A program made the translations under genes and the position numbers. Shown here one piece after another: positions 46,494 to 58,196 of a stretch of DNA of 64,000 bases. The notes under the pieces are model-generated. The model saw nothing but the letters and a program-made list of their open reading frames with translations. It did no database searches and was not told where the DNA came from. Where the stretch lies: NCBI GenBank assembly GCA_002189035.1, contig CM007990.1, positions 2,790,001 to 2,854,000 of the forward strand. The letters run 5' to 3'. The DNA is from Utricularia gibba. Lineage: Eukaryota; Streptophyta; Magnoliopsida; Lamiales; Lentibulariaceae. Each line of letters opens with the position of its first letter. Within the stretch, counting starts at the first letter, position 1.

Positions 46494-47380
46494 TGATAAC
46501 ACTATTTTTATGGCATTTTCAAATGTGTTTTTAGGGGGTATTTGATAGGGTAAAATGTTGTTTCGTGTGTCTAATTACTTCCTTTTGTGTATCTAGTTGG
46601 TGGGAATGTATTTATTGTGAAAATAGGCTCAAATTAACAACAATTGAGCCAAAAACTCTAATATTTTCCTCTAGTCTGTGTTTTAGTCTTAATAGGATAG
46701 AAGCAAGTACTAATAGTGCACTTTTGACATTGATAAGTCAAAAGGGACAAAAAAGCTGTGCAATAATTATTTTTGGTGGAAAGCAGCTACCTTTTGAAAA
46801 GATAAGATTTGGAGTAGAGATGACCCTTCTAAAAGCCTAAGGAAAAGACGTAGATACCCTTCGTATTTTGAGGGGAAAAGAAGAAGGCGTGAGGAGAGAG
46901 GAATAAGCGAACAGGAAGGAGTGTGAGAGAGGAGAACGGTGGTTCTTCGGCAAATAGCTCTGGCCAACCTTAGATCTACGTTTCTAGACCGTATCTCCAT
47001 CAAGAACTTTGAGCTCCAGCAGATCTACAGCCCACAGAAGCAACCTGATACTTTTATTTTCATTTTCTGCACTTCCGTTTCTATTGAACTTGCTACTGTT
47101 ACTCTCTGTGTTTCCATGCTTTACATTACGTTCTTGGTGCTTGGTTGCGAACAATAAGCATCCCATAGACTTTATTTCAACCTATGAAATTGTTTATGTT
47201 TGAGTTCTTAAGTCTTTAATTCTTGAGTTTAACATGTTTACTGTTCCTGTGGCTCTTTGCTCTATTTTTGAATGTGTTAAAGCTGGATTTAAGCTTGTGG
47301 ACTCTCTTAAGTGACACAACAACCAAATCCTGGTGTAAAACCTAATTAAATCCTGGTGTAAAACCAATCTTCTCATATTC
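46494..47380 (+). repeat. Partial LTR, sister of the split LTR at 6128-15977
   Basis: Starts TGATAACACT like its sister. It shares TAAAATGTTGTTTCG, TTGACAAGTCAAA-like, AAAAGATAAGATTTGGA and CTTTTATTTTCATTTTCTG in order, then the GGATTTAAGC / GACTCTCTTAAGTGA junction region. It diverges after about 47380. Near the end a 21 bp phrase, AATCCTGGTGTAAAACC with flanks, is duplicated in tandem. Confidence 0.75.
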
Positions 47381-47962
47381 TAATGTTCTTTTTTATTATG
47401 GTACAAAGTAATGTAGATAAGGCTTGGTTTACTACCCAAGGTTAACAAAAAGGCATACAGTGGCATACTATACACTAATGATTGTGAGGGCTAGGGAAAG
47501 GAACTTGTTCTTCCTTTTCCTCAGCCCCATTGACATTGGAATTCCATATATCTCATGGATGTGTGAGAGATCAAGATCCTTGCATATGGGATAAGTGGGA
47601 GCCATGGATCAGAAATGGAGAGTAAGAAGGATTCAAAATTACCTTAAATGGAAAATCACATGATGAAAATCACTTGTGTTATAACATAATGCATTGGAGA
47701 GATTTCCAGAAATTGCATAGAGGATGCAAGAGAGTTTCTGAAAAAATTACCCAAAATCCAATATAATAGTTCAAAATGGTGAAATTTTTTTCTTTTTATA
47801 ATGATAGGGGACGCAAAAGGACACAAAAAAGTGAGGGGGTGGTGAAGATCAAATGATGCCATCATTGCAAACCTAATAGATCACAAACCCCCCATCCAAT
47901 GTAGCATCCTCAACTTGTTGGGATACAATGCTGTTATTGGACCATTTATCCCAAATAGATCT
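47381..47962. other. Intergenic DNA
   Basis: No gene or repeat supported; the reading frames are short. Confidence 0.4.
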
Positions 47963-49477
47963 TGTTGGTGTGTGTGTTCTAGAGACAATCAACTCATTAG
48001 CAAATCTTATCTTTTGATATTTACTTTGAATTGTGATCAAATTCATATCATTGATAAAATCCTCTACTTGATCTATATGCTATAGAAATTATGATGAGAT
48101 CATAATGTGAGATTCTACAAGCATTTATGTTCAAGTTAAAAACTCCTTGGCCTAAACCCCTAAACCCTAAACCGTATTTGTGAAATGAGGATATCACAAA
48201 TACGGATAAGCTGGCACACATTGAGTTCCCTAAACTGTTTAAGCAATGGTTCTCACAATTGATGTAATGAGATTACTAGAACCAATGTGTGAGTATCAAT
48301 TAAAGAATCGATTCACTGGATGACTCATCTTCGAGATGCTACAATGGGAAGCTAATCAAGTATCAGTAGCAAGATCTCGAATATGATAGCCATGCAAGTA
48401 AGTTTAGACTTGAGGTCAACAAAGTTATCTTGATCTTAAGCTCACGTTTTCGCTCATTACTAATGAGAGTCTAACCATGGCTTGCCTAGTATGGATGAGT
48501 AGGGATGTGACTTCTTAAGATTGGAGATAGTTGATTGATCAATAAAGGATTCATAACTCATGTTAGCTATAAGATCTTATCTCAAGTAATTGTATCAAAG
48601 CCTAACAGTAAGTCCTAGGCCCAGGGTATTGATACTCGAATTGTTTGAGTAGATTATTGAGTGTTAGTGCTTGAATGCAATTATAAGTTCGATACATCAG
48701 AAAGACACACACCCATGTTTTGATATCGAATGAGATATAAGTATGATGAAAGCTGTTCATTGCATGGTGGATGGTTATGGAAAGGCTCAATCAATTCACC
48801 TGATTATTCTTTAATCTTGGGGATCATGATATGTTGCTAGACATCAATCATGATCGATAATGATGGATTTTATTAATTAAGAGTTAATTAATAAATCCAT
48901 TATTACGGCCTTGATTGAAGAAGCCTATAGGATTACACACAATAGTGGAGTCACTCATCGATATAAAATAGAATGACATAATTACATGAGATGTAATTGA
49001 TAAAGTGGATAAATTAAATAGAGAGTTGTTTTGAGATTAATATTGATTAAACTCAAAATAAAAGATCTTATATAGATAAGATTTGGAACATATACATATC
49101 ATCACAAGATAAGATCTTTACGGATATTTGATTTGATATGTTACCAAATATTTATCAAAAAGATTTAGATCTACACATCTTCCAACATCTTCGTGCTTTC
49201 TGAGATTGATTTGCAAGGGGGCGATTTTCTCTACTAGCACCTAAGGAGATCGACTAGCATTCTACAGCCTTGAGAAGGTTATCGACGGAGTGCTTCACGT
49301 ATGGATACCATAGAGACCGTCTGCTTTTGATGGTCGGTGAACAATAGAGTCTTAAAGGTATTCACAGTATCCCTTTATCTCACGTATATCGTATTCCAAG
49401 ATCTGCGATTGGAGTTTCTCAAAAATTTTTAAATTCCACTGCTTTTGTAACATATGATGTCTACGAGAAACCCAACA
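47963..49477 (+). repeat. Solo LTR or LTR fragment of about 1.5 kb
   Basis: Starts TGTTGG and ends CCAACA, an inverted terminal pair typical of LTRs. Similarity to the copy at 22150 begins at the same point. The flanking bases (GATCT and GGTCC) do not match, so ends or flanks have changed. There is no primer site or coding sequence beside it. A long AT-rich inverted repeat lies inside at about 48863-48900. Confidence 0.6.
48151..48173. repeat. Short telomere-like repeat inside the LTR
   Basis: About three units of CCCTAAA, the complement of the plant telomere repeat TTTAGGG, one carrying an extra C. The sister copy near 22335 lacks them and goes directly from CTTTAACTAAA to GTATTTGTG. Confidence 0.7.
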
Positions 49478-49744
49478 GGTCCAGACCTTAAAGCCATTTC
49501 ACTCTTGTCACACATCTCGTAAGAATGCACCCACATTGAATGCTAATCTCTCGAGCAACTCTAAATGCACTCCCCAAAGCAAGTGGTTGAATTCTCACGG
49601 TCATACCAGCATCTTGCTAGGAATTTAAGGGGCTAATGTTATAGGGGAAATGATAAAGAGTATATGGATACCATAGGGGTAGTTAATAATAGACTCGATA
49701 AAAGGATCACAAGGATAACATGTGGTGCACAAGGAGTACGTATA

Positions 49745-50380
49745 TATGAAAGGGAAAAATGAGATAATGTGGCTTGTGGTCAATTTATAGAGATGGAGCA
49801 TTAGAAATAGAATGAAAGCAAACCTAGAAGAACTTCATCTACTCCTCCAGGTTTTGTTGACTTTGTAAGTGTATTCATTGTCGCTTTGGTTTAATTGCAT
49901 AGTGAAAACCCCTTATAGCTTTCTTCGTTTTTTTTGTTACCAAATCCTTGTCATATTTTACCTTTTTTCCAAATCTCTAACTGTGAGGATACGAGATTGA
50001 AGGGAGAGAGAAAGGGGCAAGGAGAGAATGATAGTAAATACTCGTTGCGCTTCATTTCACGGCAGGGGTATAAATACACCCTTTTACAACGGATATATCC
50101 TACAAAATAGCATAGTCATAGACCAGCTAAACAAAAGGTGAGATAGCATAGACTAACGGTCATCTAGACTTAAGGAGTCGGGTTATCTTCATTTTGGGCT
50201 TTATCCCGTTTGGACTTGTCCTTCTTTGGGTTTCTCCTTGAGTAAACCTTGATTGGATCTGTTGGATTATTTGCCGGTGAGGTTGGTTTAGCTGGGGTCA
50301 TGACACTAACACATTGAATGTTACAGCTAATCTCTAAAAACAATAAGAATATTTCATTAACTTGTAACAAGATTTATGAA
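49745..50380 (+). repeat. Repeat copy paired with 45455-45838
   Basis: Aligns in order with 45455-45838 apart from a 329 bp insert (solo LTR plus one target copy) that the sister copy lacks. Confidence 0.65.
49982..50305 (+). mobile_element. Small solo LTR with target duplication
   Basis: 324 bp beginning TGTGAGGATACG and ending GTCATGACA, with TG/CA ends. It is flanked by CTAAC at 49977-49981 and 50306-50310. A TATAAATA at 50069-50076 suggests plus orientation. The sister repeat near 45765 has the empty site, reading ATCTAATACATTGAATG without any insert. No protein is encoded and the family is unknown. Confidence 0.88.
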
Positions 50381-51050
50381 GTGTATAGAAAAGTATTAAC
50401 AAATAAAAAATGGTAAAACAAAAGTTTTCTTTGGGTGTAGTACTCATGATGCCTCGTTTCGAAGAAGGCTTAATTTTGGATTGCTTCATCCTAAACGTAT
50501 ATAGTACTTTTTAGAGTGTCAAAAAGGTTGTAGTTTTACTCATCCAAGCTGATCGACACAACGGTTTGAGACCCATCTCAAGGATATGAGCTACACAGAT
50601 AAAGTGAGAAGTTGCACAAGCTGGAAAAGGTGATGTTAGGTAGAAGCTGGTGTTGGAAAATGAGAATTTTTGTCAAGAAATAAAATCTCCACAACAATTG
50701 GAAGAGGCCAGATCGTTCAACCTTGGTTTCATGGAATTCTGTTAAGTGGTTGAGAACTCCCACATATTGCATTAGTTTCCTGATTTTGTATTGGTTCTAT
50801 TACTCTGGTTTGTATATTTATAGACTATTGTTAGCAGTAGGTAGTTATTATTGTTGGAATAAAAATTTCTTACATCATGCCCCTTGTTTTCGCTTTGCAT
50901 AAGCTTGAGAGTTCATCTGATCTCCTAACACAGATGAGCAAATGTAAGTGAAACTTTCTACAGAAGAAACGCTCATCCTCAACTAGCTGCAAACCAGGGG
51001 CCAGCGGCAATACACGAGATCATGTGGTTAGGCTAACTTGCGCTACAACA
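50381..51050. other. Intergenic DNA
   Basis: No coding signal recognised. The right end is the 3' flank of the methyltransferase gene on the minus strand. Confidence 0.4.
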
Positions 51051-52819
51051 TCACACTTCATCATTAATTCTAAACCTTCGTTTCTGGTACATCCTCCGGT
51101 AAACTCTTTCTCCTTGGGATTCAGCATGGATCTCTCTCTCTGTCCGTATGCCCATCGGATTATGCATCAGCCATCCTTCTTCGTCACAAACCCCACTCAC
51201 AAGGCTACCAAAGTCCTCAAGCTCATCAGATTCAGCATCAAAATACTCTCTCATTTGAAATGCCACTTCCAAGACATCAGATTGTATGAAGACCTGCACA
51301 AACATGATTCCCATATCATGGATTTGGCTCTCCAACCACTAGAAGGCATCCAGAGTTTATACCTTTCCTCCAGGATCTAGGTGTTGTATAATGGATTTCA
51401 CCAACGGCATTTGGACAACTCTTCTTTTGTGGTGCTTCTTCTTGAAATGAGGATCTGGGCACTATAAAAGCCGAACTAATATCATGCTTTTCTCCAAGAG
51501 AATGCCAGTCAATTCCGACTTTTAGACAGTTCTAATCTAATTAGAAGAATACATAATAAAAACACGTACTAGTATAGATACTAAAACCAAAGCACCAGGA
51601 TATGTCGATACAAGCTTTTGGAATGAGACTGCTGCATTTGCAAAAATAAAATGTCTGCAATAATGTGTATATTAGCCCAGCTCTAAAACTGGAAATGCAA
51701 GAAACAGTAACAAATTCTTACATATTCCTTAACGCCAGTTCATTTCTCCAATACTCTGCACGGGTTACCAGCTACAGATTCAGGAAATGCAAGAGAAAAA
51801 AAAAAAGTCATCAGCATCTCTCAAAATCCAACAGATGTTAACACTGTTTAAACATTGAGGACTTTCATGTTGGAAAAGCACATTAAAAGACCCTCAAGCC
51901 ATAAAAGTCTAAGAAGCACTTCCACACATATGGAGCTTCTTGTAACAAGACAAAATTATCTTACACATACTTTTGGGCGAATTTCCAGTCCCAAATAATT
52001 CATGGTCCCAGGGTCTCTCTTAGCCAGCCACAATAAAAATCTGCCGCTTCCTGCAATTGAAGTAACAGAAGTGAATAGAAATGAGTTCGCATATTTCATG
52101 CAAGGTATATGCATGAATGCAAGACAAGCTTATTTTTTGTTACTCATTGAGTGCTCGACAAATATACTCTTATTCCATCATCAACCTGAAGAATGCAACC
52201 CTAAACGTAACCGTGAACATCCATAACCGAATATGTATGCAAGCTCACGAGCTCCATTTACAAACACGAGAACAGGAAGCAAGTACATCCAAGTGCTTAT
52301 TACCACAACCAATATCCACCATCAGAGGCAATGTGGCATCAGCATAAACAACATTCCAATCTGGAACTTCCGCAGGAATCTGTAGATAAATAGAATTCAT
52401 TAACAATGAGAAAACAATGTAAACAAAAATTAGAACAGGATCATACACCGTACACACCCCGAAACAGAAAATTTACCATGAGAGCGGAGCGAAGAGGATT
52501 AACATGCTGCCGGATTCTAACATGCCCAACCTCCTGGAAAACAAATCAAGTAAAACCATGAAAAAAAAACTAAAAAAAATTGAAAGAAATTCGACGATTG
52601 GACCCGTACCGGGCAGAAGTTGTTGGAAATGCTGAGTTCGGAGTACTCCATGGCGACAAGCTCAGGGCTTGGAATTTGCTGGTGTCCGTTGGATTCAGAT
52701 CGAGCTAGCACGGGGAGAACCACTGCACTACAATGTGCAGAGCGGCGGCGCATTGCAGCAGAGAATGAAGGCAGCAGTTTAGTGGTCGCAACCGAGAGCG
52801 AGAGCAGAAATTCAGCCAT
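51051..52819 (-). CDS. tRNA (guanine-N7-)-methyltransferase, TrmB family
   Basis: Eight exons on the minus strand: 52819-52610, 52533-52477, 52379-52304, 52050-51971, 51771-51722, 51654-51571, 51461-51363, 51293-51051, all GT-AG, about 299 residues. It transfers a methyl group from S-adenosylmethionine to N7 of a guanine (position 46 in the family). Motifs in order: EVGHVRIRQHVNPL; MVDIGCGSGRFLLWLA (SAM-binding glycine loop, residues about 109-124); YLGLEIRPK; FIFANA; CPDPHFKKKHHKRRVVQ (the PDPxxKxxHxKRR signature); GGKVFIQSDV; and NPMGIRTEREIHAESQG near the C-terminus. The first 50 residues are Ser/Ala/Arg-rich with few acidic residues, which fits a chloroplast or mitochondrial targeting peptide, as in Arabidopsis At5g17660. 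Exon 51654-51571 counts as 84 bases where 85 keeps the frame: a counting slip or a real one-base loss. Confidence 0.88.
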
Positions 52820-54872
52820 CGTCAGAAAATGGTGAGTTGCCACCCAAAGCAGGTCCCTCTCCTCTCGAGCAGTCTCTATTCTACCCTAATCATAATTGTC
52901 TAAATTACTGTTGTGGTTCGATTAGGAAAATGTATCATGAGTCGACTCGTGGTTTTAATTCAATTTTATTAAAAAAATAAATAGATAAAAATAATTAAAA
53001 ATCTATTTTCCATACCCATCATTTTTATTCTTGAGAAAAAATTGAAAACAATAATTAGTCTAATTATTGTTCATCTTCCCTTGTCTCCACAGTTTTCAAT
53101 GTTGTTGTTTTTCAAAAAAATTTTGTTTCAAATCAGATTTATAGAAGTTAAAACTTTATTTTTTCAAAGTTCAAACATATTAACCATTAATTTACTCAAA
53201 AATGAATATGCAGATATTCCAAATGTACAGGAGTAAGATGAAACTTTGTCAAGTAGCATTGAAGCTGATTGTGACACAAATGAAAATGCAGATATAGTTC
53301 CCTAAGGTTCCAAAAAGAAATAGAGAAAAAGTGGAAAGATTGAATGAGGTGATCATTTCATTAACGGATAATGAAAAAAAAAATGTAAATATTGTGTCAA
53401 GATATGTTCACCCAAAAAGTAATGAAATATATAATTTATTACATCATGTTAAAGCTAAGCATTTGAATAAATTATTAAGTTATTCTATTTAGTCTTAATT
53501 AAATGTGGTTGATGGTAGCATAATTGGTTGTTTGTTTTTTATTTACATAAGGTACAAGTTAATTTAGTGTTTTATTTAATTTGTAGTGAATAATCTTTTG
53601 ATGTTGTTGAGAATCCTCATTTTCATGATTTAGTTTATAGTTGATTGCAACCATGCTTTGTTCCTATTTTTATAAAGAAAGCTCGCAAAATTATTTTAGA
53701 ACAATTAAGTAAACAACAAAAAGAAATTGATTTTATTTTTTCTTTTAAAATGTAAGTTTTATTTAACTTGTGATGATTGAAGAAAAATCAATTAGATTTT
53801 ACTTAATAAAATTAACAAAATTTCATCTTATTCTCTAAATTTTTTTAATAATTTTATAGCATAATTTATTTATTTTATAAAGAAAATTGTTTGAGTTCTT
53901 TCAATTTCATAGTTTTCTATTACAATAAGTTCATCATAAAAATCCTTATTTCATTTTACTGTTTTTCATAATAACCAGATCGAAACCATTAAAATCAGCA
54001 ACTCAGATCTGTAGAACATCTAAGTCAACCCGTATAAAGCAAGATACCGATTTTCAACCTCAATAGGTTAAATAATTCGAACAACTTATTTATGAGAAAG
54101 ACTCAACAAGGTGAGCAACTTCATTGATGGATATCTCCCCTCTAGACATGTTATGTTGACAATCATCTAGAGAATTTTCTTTCCCAAAGTAAGATTGAAC
54201 CCACAGCCAAATTAGTAATTGGTTAGGGTTTAAGGGACTAGTTTTACGAGAAAGAAACTTAACCCTGAATCCTTACTAAAAATCCCTCACTTAACCTTGG
54301 GGTTCCATACACAGCTATGTTAATCAGATGGTTGAAGAAAGGAGTTAACCTAATAACGAATCCACCTAATAAGGGTCATTAAAGACCAACATAGCATGGT
54401 CTTTCTCCCAACATCCAAATAATGGGCATTCGAGATGGCATTGGGTTAGTGACTTTTCCCTAAATGGAATAAAATATCAGTGCTTTCTGAAGATATGGTC
54501 ATGATAGATGGTGAAAGGGATTATTCTTGTAATTACCTTTTTCGATAAGTATATAAACAAGGATCCACCATAGTTGCTATGTTGCATTCCCTTTAATGAA
54601 GTGAAGTACTCTTCCTAACTGGACCTCTTGAGATGCAATGCTAATATGGTTCATTTTTCTCGGACTTTTAGGCTATAGGCTTCATTGGAAAAACCCAAAA
54701 ATAGTCATCAATCCTCACAAGAAACTCAATAGGGTATTAGTAATGTTCCAAATGTTATGAGATCTACATGTTTTTTCGTGATGTAAATGTAATAATGAAT
54801 GACTTGAGGTTTTGGAAAAGCAATAAATAAGACGAACAAGATGGTAACCTAAGAAAATTGAAAAAAGTCATG
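52820..54872. other. Intergenic DNA
   Basis: Very AT-rich between 52920 and 54000, with no recognised gene. The left end must hold the methyltransferase promoter. A weak protein-like fragment near 53240-53420 cannot be assigned. Confidence 0.4.
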
Positions 54873-54880
54873 GGTACTCT

Positions 54881-55403
54881 TAGGGGTGTAATCAAGCCAT
54901 GTGCTCGGCTCGACTCACCCACCTTCATATTGACCTCGAGCCAAGCTCGAGCTCGGACCGAGGCTGACAACCTGTGCTCGAGCTCGAGCTCGAGTAGGCT
55001 AGAACCTTAGGGTTTAGTTACCCTAAACTTGGCTCGAGCCTGAGGAGGCTCGAGTTACGGCTTAGTTAATGCCCCTGCACACTTTGTTAGAGTTGTAATA
55101 GATGAGAGAATATAATGCATTAATTAATGTTGTAGATTCTGTTCCAAAATTATTTTTTTTATTATGAAAAAAAATATATAAATTAGGAATTTTTTATAAA
55201 TCTCTAAATCTTTAATTATTTGAATCGAGCCTTGAGCCATCGAGCCGAGCCCATGCTTGATCGAGCTCGACCCGATTACGTAAATCAAGCTCGGTTGGTG
55301 GATTGAGCTCGAGCTCAGACTCGTGCAAATCAAATTCGGGCCAAGCTTTTACTGAGCCGAGCTTCGGACCGCTTGATCAAAGCCCGGCCCGATTACACCC
55401 TTA
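54881..55403. mobile_element. hAT-like non-autonomous DNA transposon (MITE)
   Basis: 523 bp starting TAGGGGTGTAATC and ending GATTACACCCTTA, imperfect terminal inverted repeats. The flanking 8-mers are GGTACTCT (54873-54880) and GGTACTCA (55404-55411), seven of eight identical; 8 bp is the hAT target size. Both ends are full of CTCGAG, GAGCTC and GGCTCGA words in both orientations (subterminal repeats) around an AT-rich middle. There is no coding sequence. Confidence 0.8.
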
Positions 55404-55411
55404 GGTACTCA

Positions 55412-58196
55412 TACCCACAAATTAAATCGCCCAAGGAACATGAAGAAAGTTCAAAAAGTTACAAAAACTAAAGGTGTTTCTTCGTATAGATGTTTGTGTG
55501 TGTCTTTTGAAAATGTTTAAAGGTTTTAATGCAGCAGAAATGTAAATGTATACCAAAAATCAATGACTCAAGAATGCTTTGTTAGAATCAAACCAAAGAT
55601 GATGATCTTTCTAAAAACACATCATTTTAGAGAGCATTTAAATAATCTCCATTTTTCTCAATCAATGGGACATCAAGAGAAGGTTCGACGTTTTGTGGGG
55701 ATTATGACACCTCTATTTATAGAGTCAAGAATTTTTATTTAGCCCATCATTAAATGAAAATTGCACATTAGTCCCTACATAATAATCAACACAACCACCT
55801 AAAAACCTTCTTATAAAATTATTCAATTTAGCTATTTTACATTATCCAAATAATAATAATAATAAATTGATGGCTTTATTATTATTTGGATTAATTAAAA
55901 CATTTAATACATAATAATATACATATAGGCCCTTGAATTAGAATAAATTCTACATCTTTTACCAAAAGTTGTGGCTGGTATTTCTCTTCTTCTTACTTCC
56001 TTGTATAAGTACCAAAAGAGAGTGAAATTTGACGTGACTTTCCTCATTTGCTTCCTGCTTTTACTGCGATATGCACCCCCTATTTTCAGAAATTTTTCCG
56101 ACCTCAAACAATGTGAAATGATTTCAATCCAATGTGGTCTTACAACGTGTTTGAATGAGTAGCCGCCACTTGTCAATCTCCTCACCATAGGCTAGAGGTC
56201 TTCTTTGGAAACCTCCTTGTTGGACACTCGGGCTTAATCCGACATGTAGAAGGAGATTGAGAGATTATTTTCCCTTGTTTGAGTCTTCTGATCTCTTCAG
56301 GGTAGGGATTTATCCTTAATCCCAACCTATGAGAAGGAATTAAATTTTCATATCAATAACATGCAACATAATCGACTCTGAAGTAAATAAAAAAGGAAAT
56401 CTGCTAAAATGAAAAGAGAATCAGAAATGCAATTGTCTTCAAACTTGAGCTTATATAAAGGAAATTTTTAAATATTCTATTAAATTTATTTGATGGGATT
56501 AAATCAAATGTTTAGAACTCTTCTAAAATTCTTTGTTATTTCTTTTAATTGATTGATGACTTGGACAAAATCTTGATGTTTCTTATCACTTGTGATTATA
56601 ATTCTGCAAGTGCACAGAAACCGTCGAAATAATAAAATAAGATCGTATCCACAAGGAATTGTTATTGGAATTTTCTTTTCAAACAAAGACTGAAAAAAGG
56701 ACGAAAAGAAAGATTTAGTTTTAAAAACAATAAGAAAATTGGCTTTGGATCCAGTACTCACTTTACTTGAAACTCGCCCTTGCGTGTGTGCAAACCTTGT
56801 ATAAGTAGTGCTACTCGGTGACCGTTATAGCACCGTCCCTTGTTTTGTAGGATTATGGAATCAACCACGCCACTAGAGCCATTTCACCTCTTTTGATAAC
56901 CCATATTTTCCCCACACCCAAATCTAACCCCTACACCTCATACCTCACAGACAAATTAGACAGAATGTGCCTTACCAACGATGTCCGATTGAGTCATTCT
57001 CCTTAGGTGCTTGAGGCCAACCTTTGATTCTCTCACACTCACTTCGGGTTATGTGATACTAAAGAATACGTTGATAAAGAAAACGTTGCGAAAAACAGAA
57101 TCAAACCTCAATTTAAATATCGAAAAACATAGTAAAACAATCAAACGCGTAGGACTTGTGCAAGCAAGGCTTCACCGCAGATCCTCAGTCGCAAGCGCCT
57201 ACACGTGCAGACTTAACTCTAACATGAAAATAGACACGAAAATAGGAAAGATACAAAGAAAAAGTGGTCAAAGACGTCTCTAATGGTTGAGAGAATGATG
57301 TATTTATAGTAGAGTAGATCCAAGTCTTCGTATTGAGTTTATTTGATGAGCTTGGATAAGATCTTCTATCCAAATCTTTTATTCAAATCTTTAAAGATCT
57401 TCTTCATATGTCTATCGTATCCATGAATCTTGAACCAAATCTTCATTTTTTGATTGAGTCTTGGGTTGAGATTCGTGGCCCATCAAGTCCATAATTTGGT
57501 GGGTCTTGATTTCTCCTCAAATTGATCCAAAAGTACTTTAAAAATCCACAAAATATACTTTCTCTTCAAAAAAAATCAAAGTAGTGTGAAAGATGCAAAA
57601 TCCATTGAGAATAATGAGAAAGTAGGGTCTAATATAAGTAAAAATAACACTCAAGAGTAGTAAAAGAACATGTTTTGGAACGACACAAAATCACCTATCA
57701 ACTTGAGCTTGTGTACTCTTTAAATCATGAATCATGAATCATTCATCTTCGATCCTCTCAAATTTAAATTGAAATTATACTAAAAACCACAAAATGCATT
57801 TTCAAAAGCATTAGATCAATATAAAACAACCATAAAGTAATGAGAAAGGTGAACTCAAACTAAAACAATCTTAAAGAACATAAAAAATTATAATTTAAAT
57901 TAACAAAAGAATACTTAGTATAAGCCATTAATTTTTATGTTATTTTATCTCCCACTTAATTTTTTTGTGAAAATTAAAAAATACACAAATCCCTACAACA
58001 ATATTTATTTCATACTTCATTTTACAGAAAAAATCAAACCACGACAACAAGCCTCGATGTTAATACTTCTAAATTATTGATACGAAACGAAATTACTAAT
58101 AACAACGTTGTTTGTTAATAATACAAAATTTTAAATGAGGAGAGAAAGACGGTGAAAAGTAGCGTCCACCTGATATGGCAGCCAGGAATCGCAATG
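55412..58196. other. Intergenic DNA with retrotransposon remnants
   Basis: No gene. At about 56600-56665 the phrase CTGCAAGTGCACAGAAACCG followed by ATCGTATCCACAAGGAATTG is a signature often seen in plant gypsy (Athila-group) LTR and flanking DNA, so 56500-57550 is probably a decayed piece of such an element. A hairpin with 16 bp arms lies at 55844-55891. Confidence 0.45.
55844..55891. repeat. AT-rich hairpin with 16 bp perfect arms
   Basis: ATCCAAATAATAATAA at 55844-55859 and its exact reverse complement at 55876-55891, with a 16-base spacer. Arms are mainly AAT/ATT units, so it may be partly a microsatellite effect. Confidence 0.7.

Noticed and set aside
47916-49477. LTR start at TGTTGGGATAC (47916)
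   Set aside because: The ends would pair well with CCCAACA, but similarity to the sister copy begins only at 47963, so the later start is preferred.
54881-55403. Harbinger-type MITE with TTA target
   Set aside because: TTA on each side fits, but placing the ends at TAGGGGTG and CACCCTTA explains an 8 bp near-perfect duplication, which is stronger.
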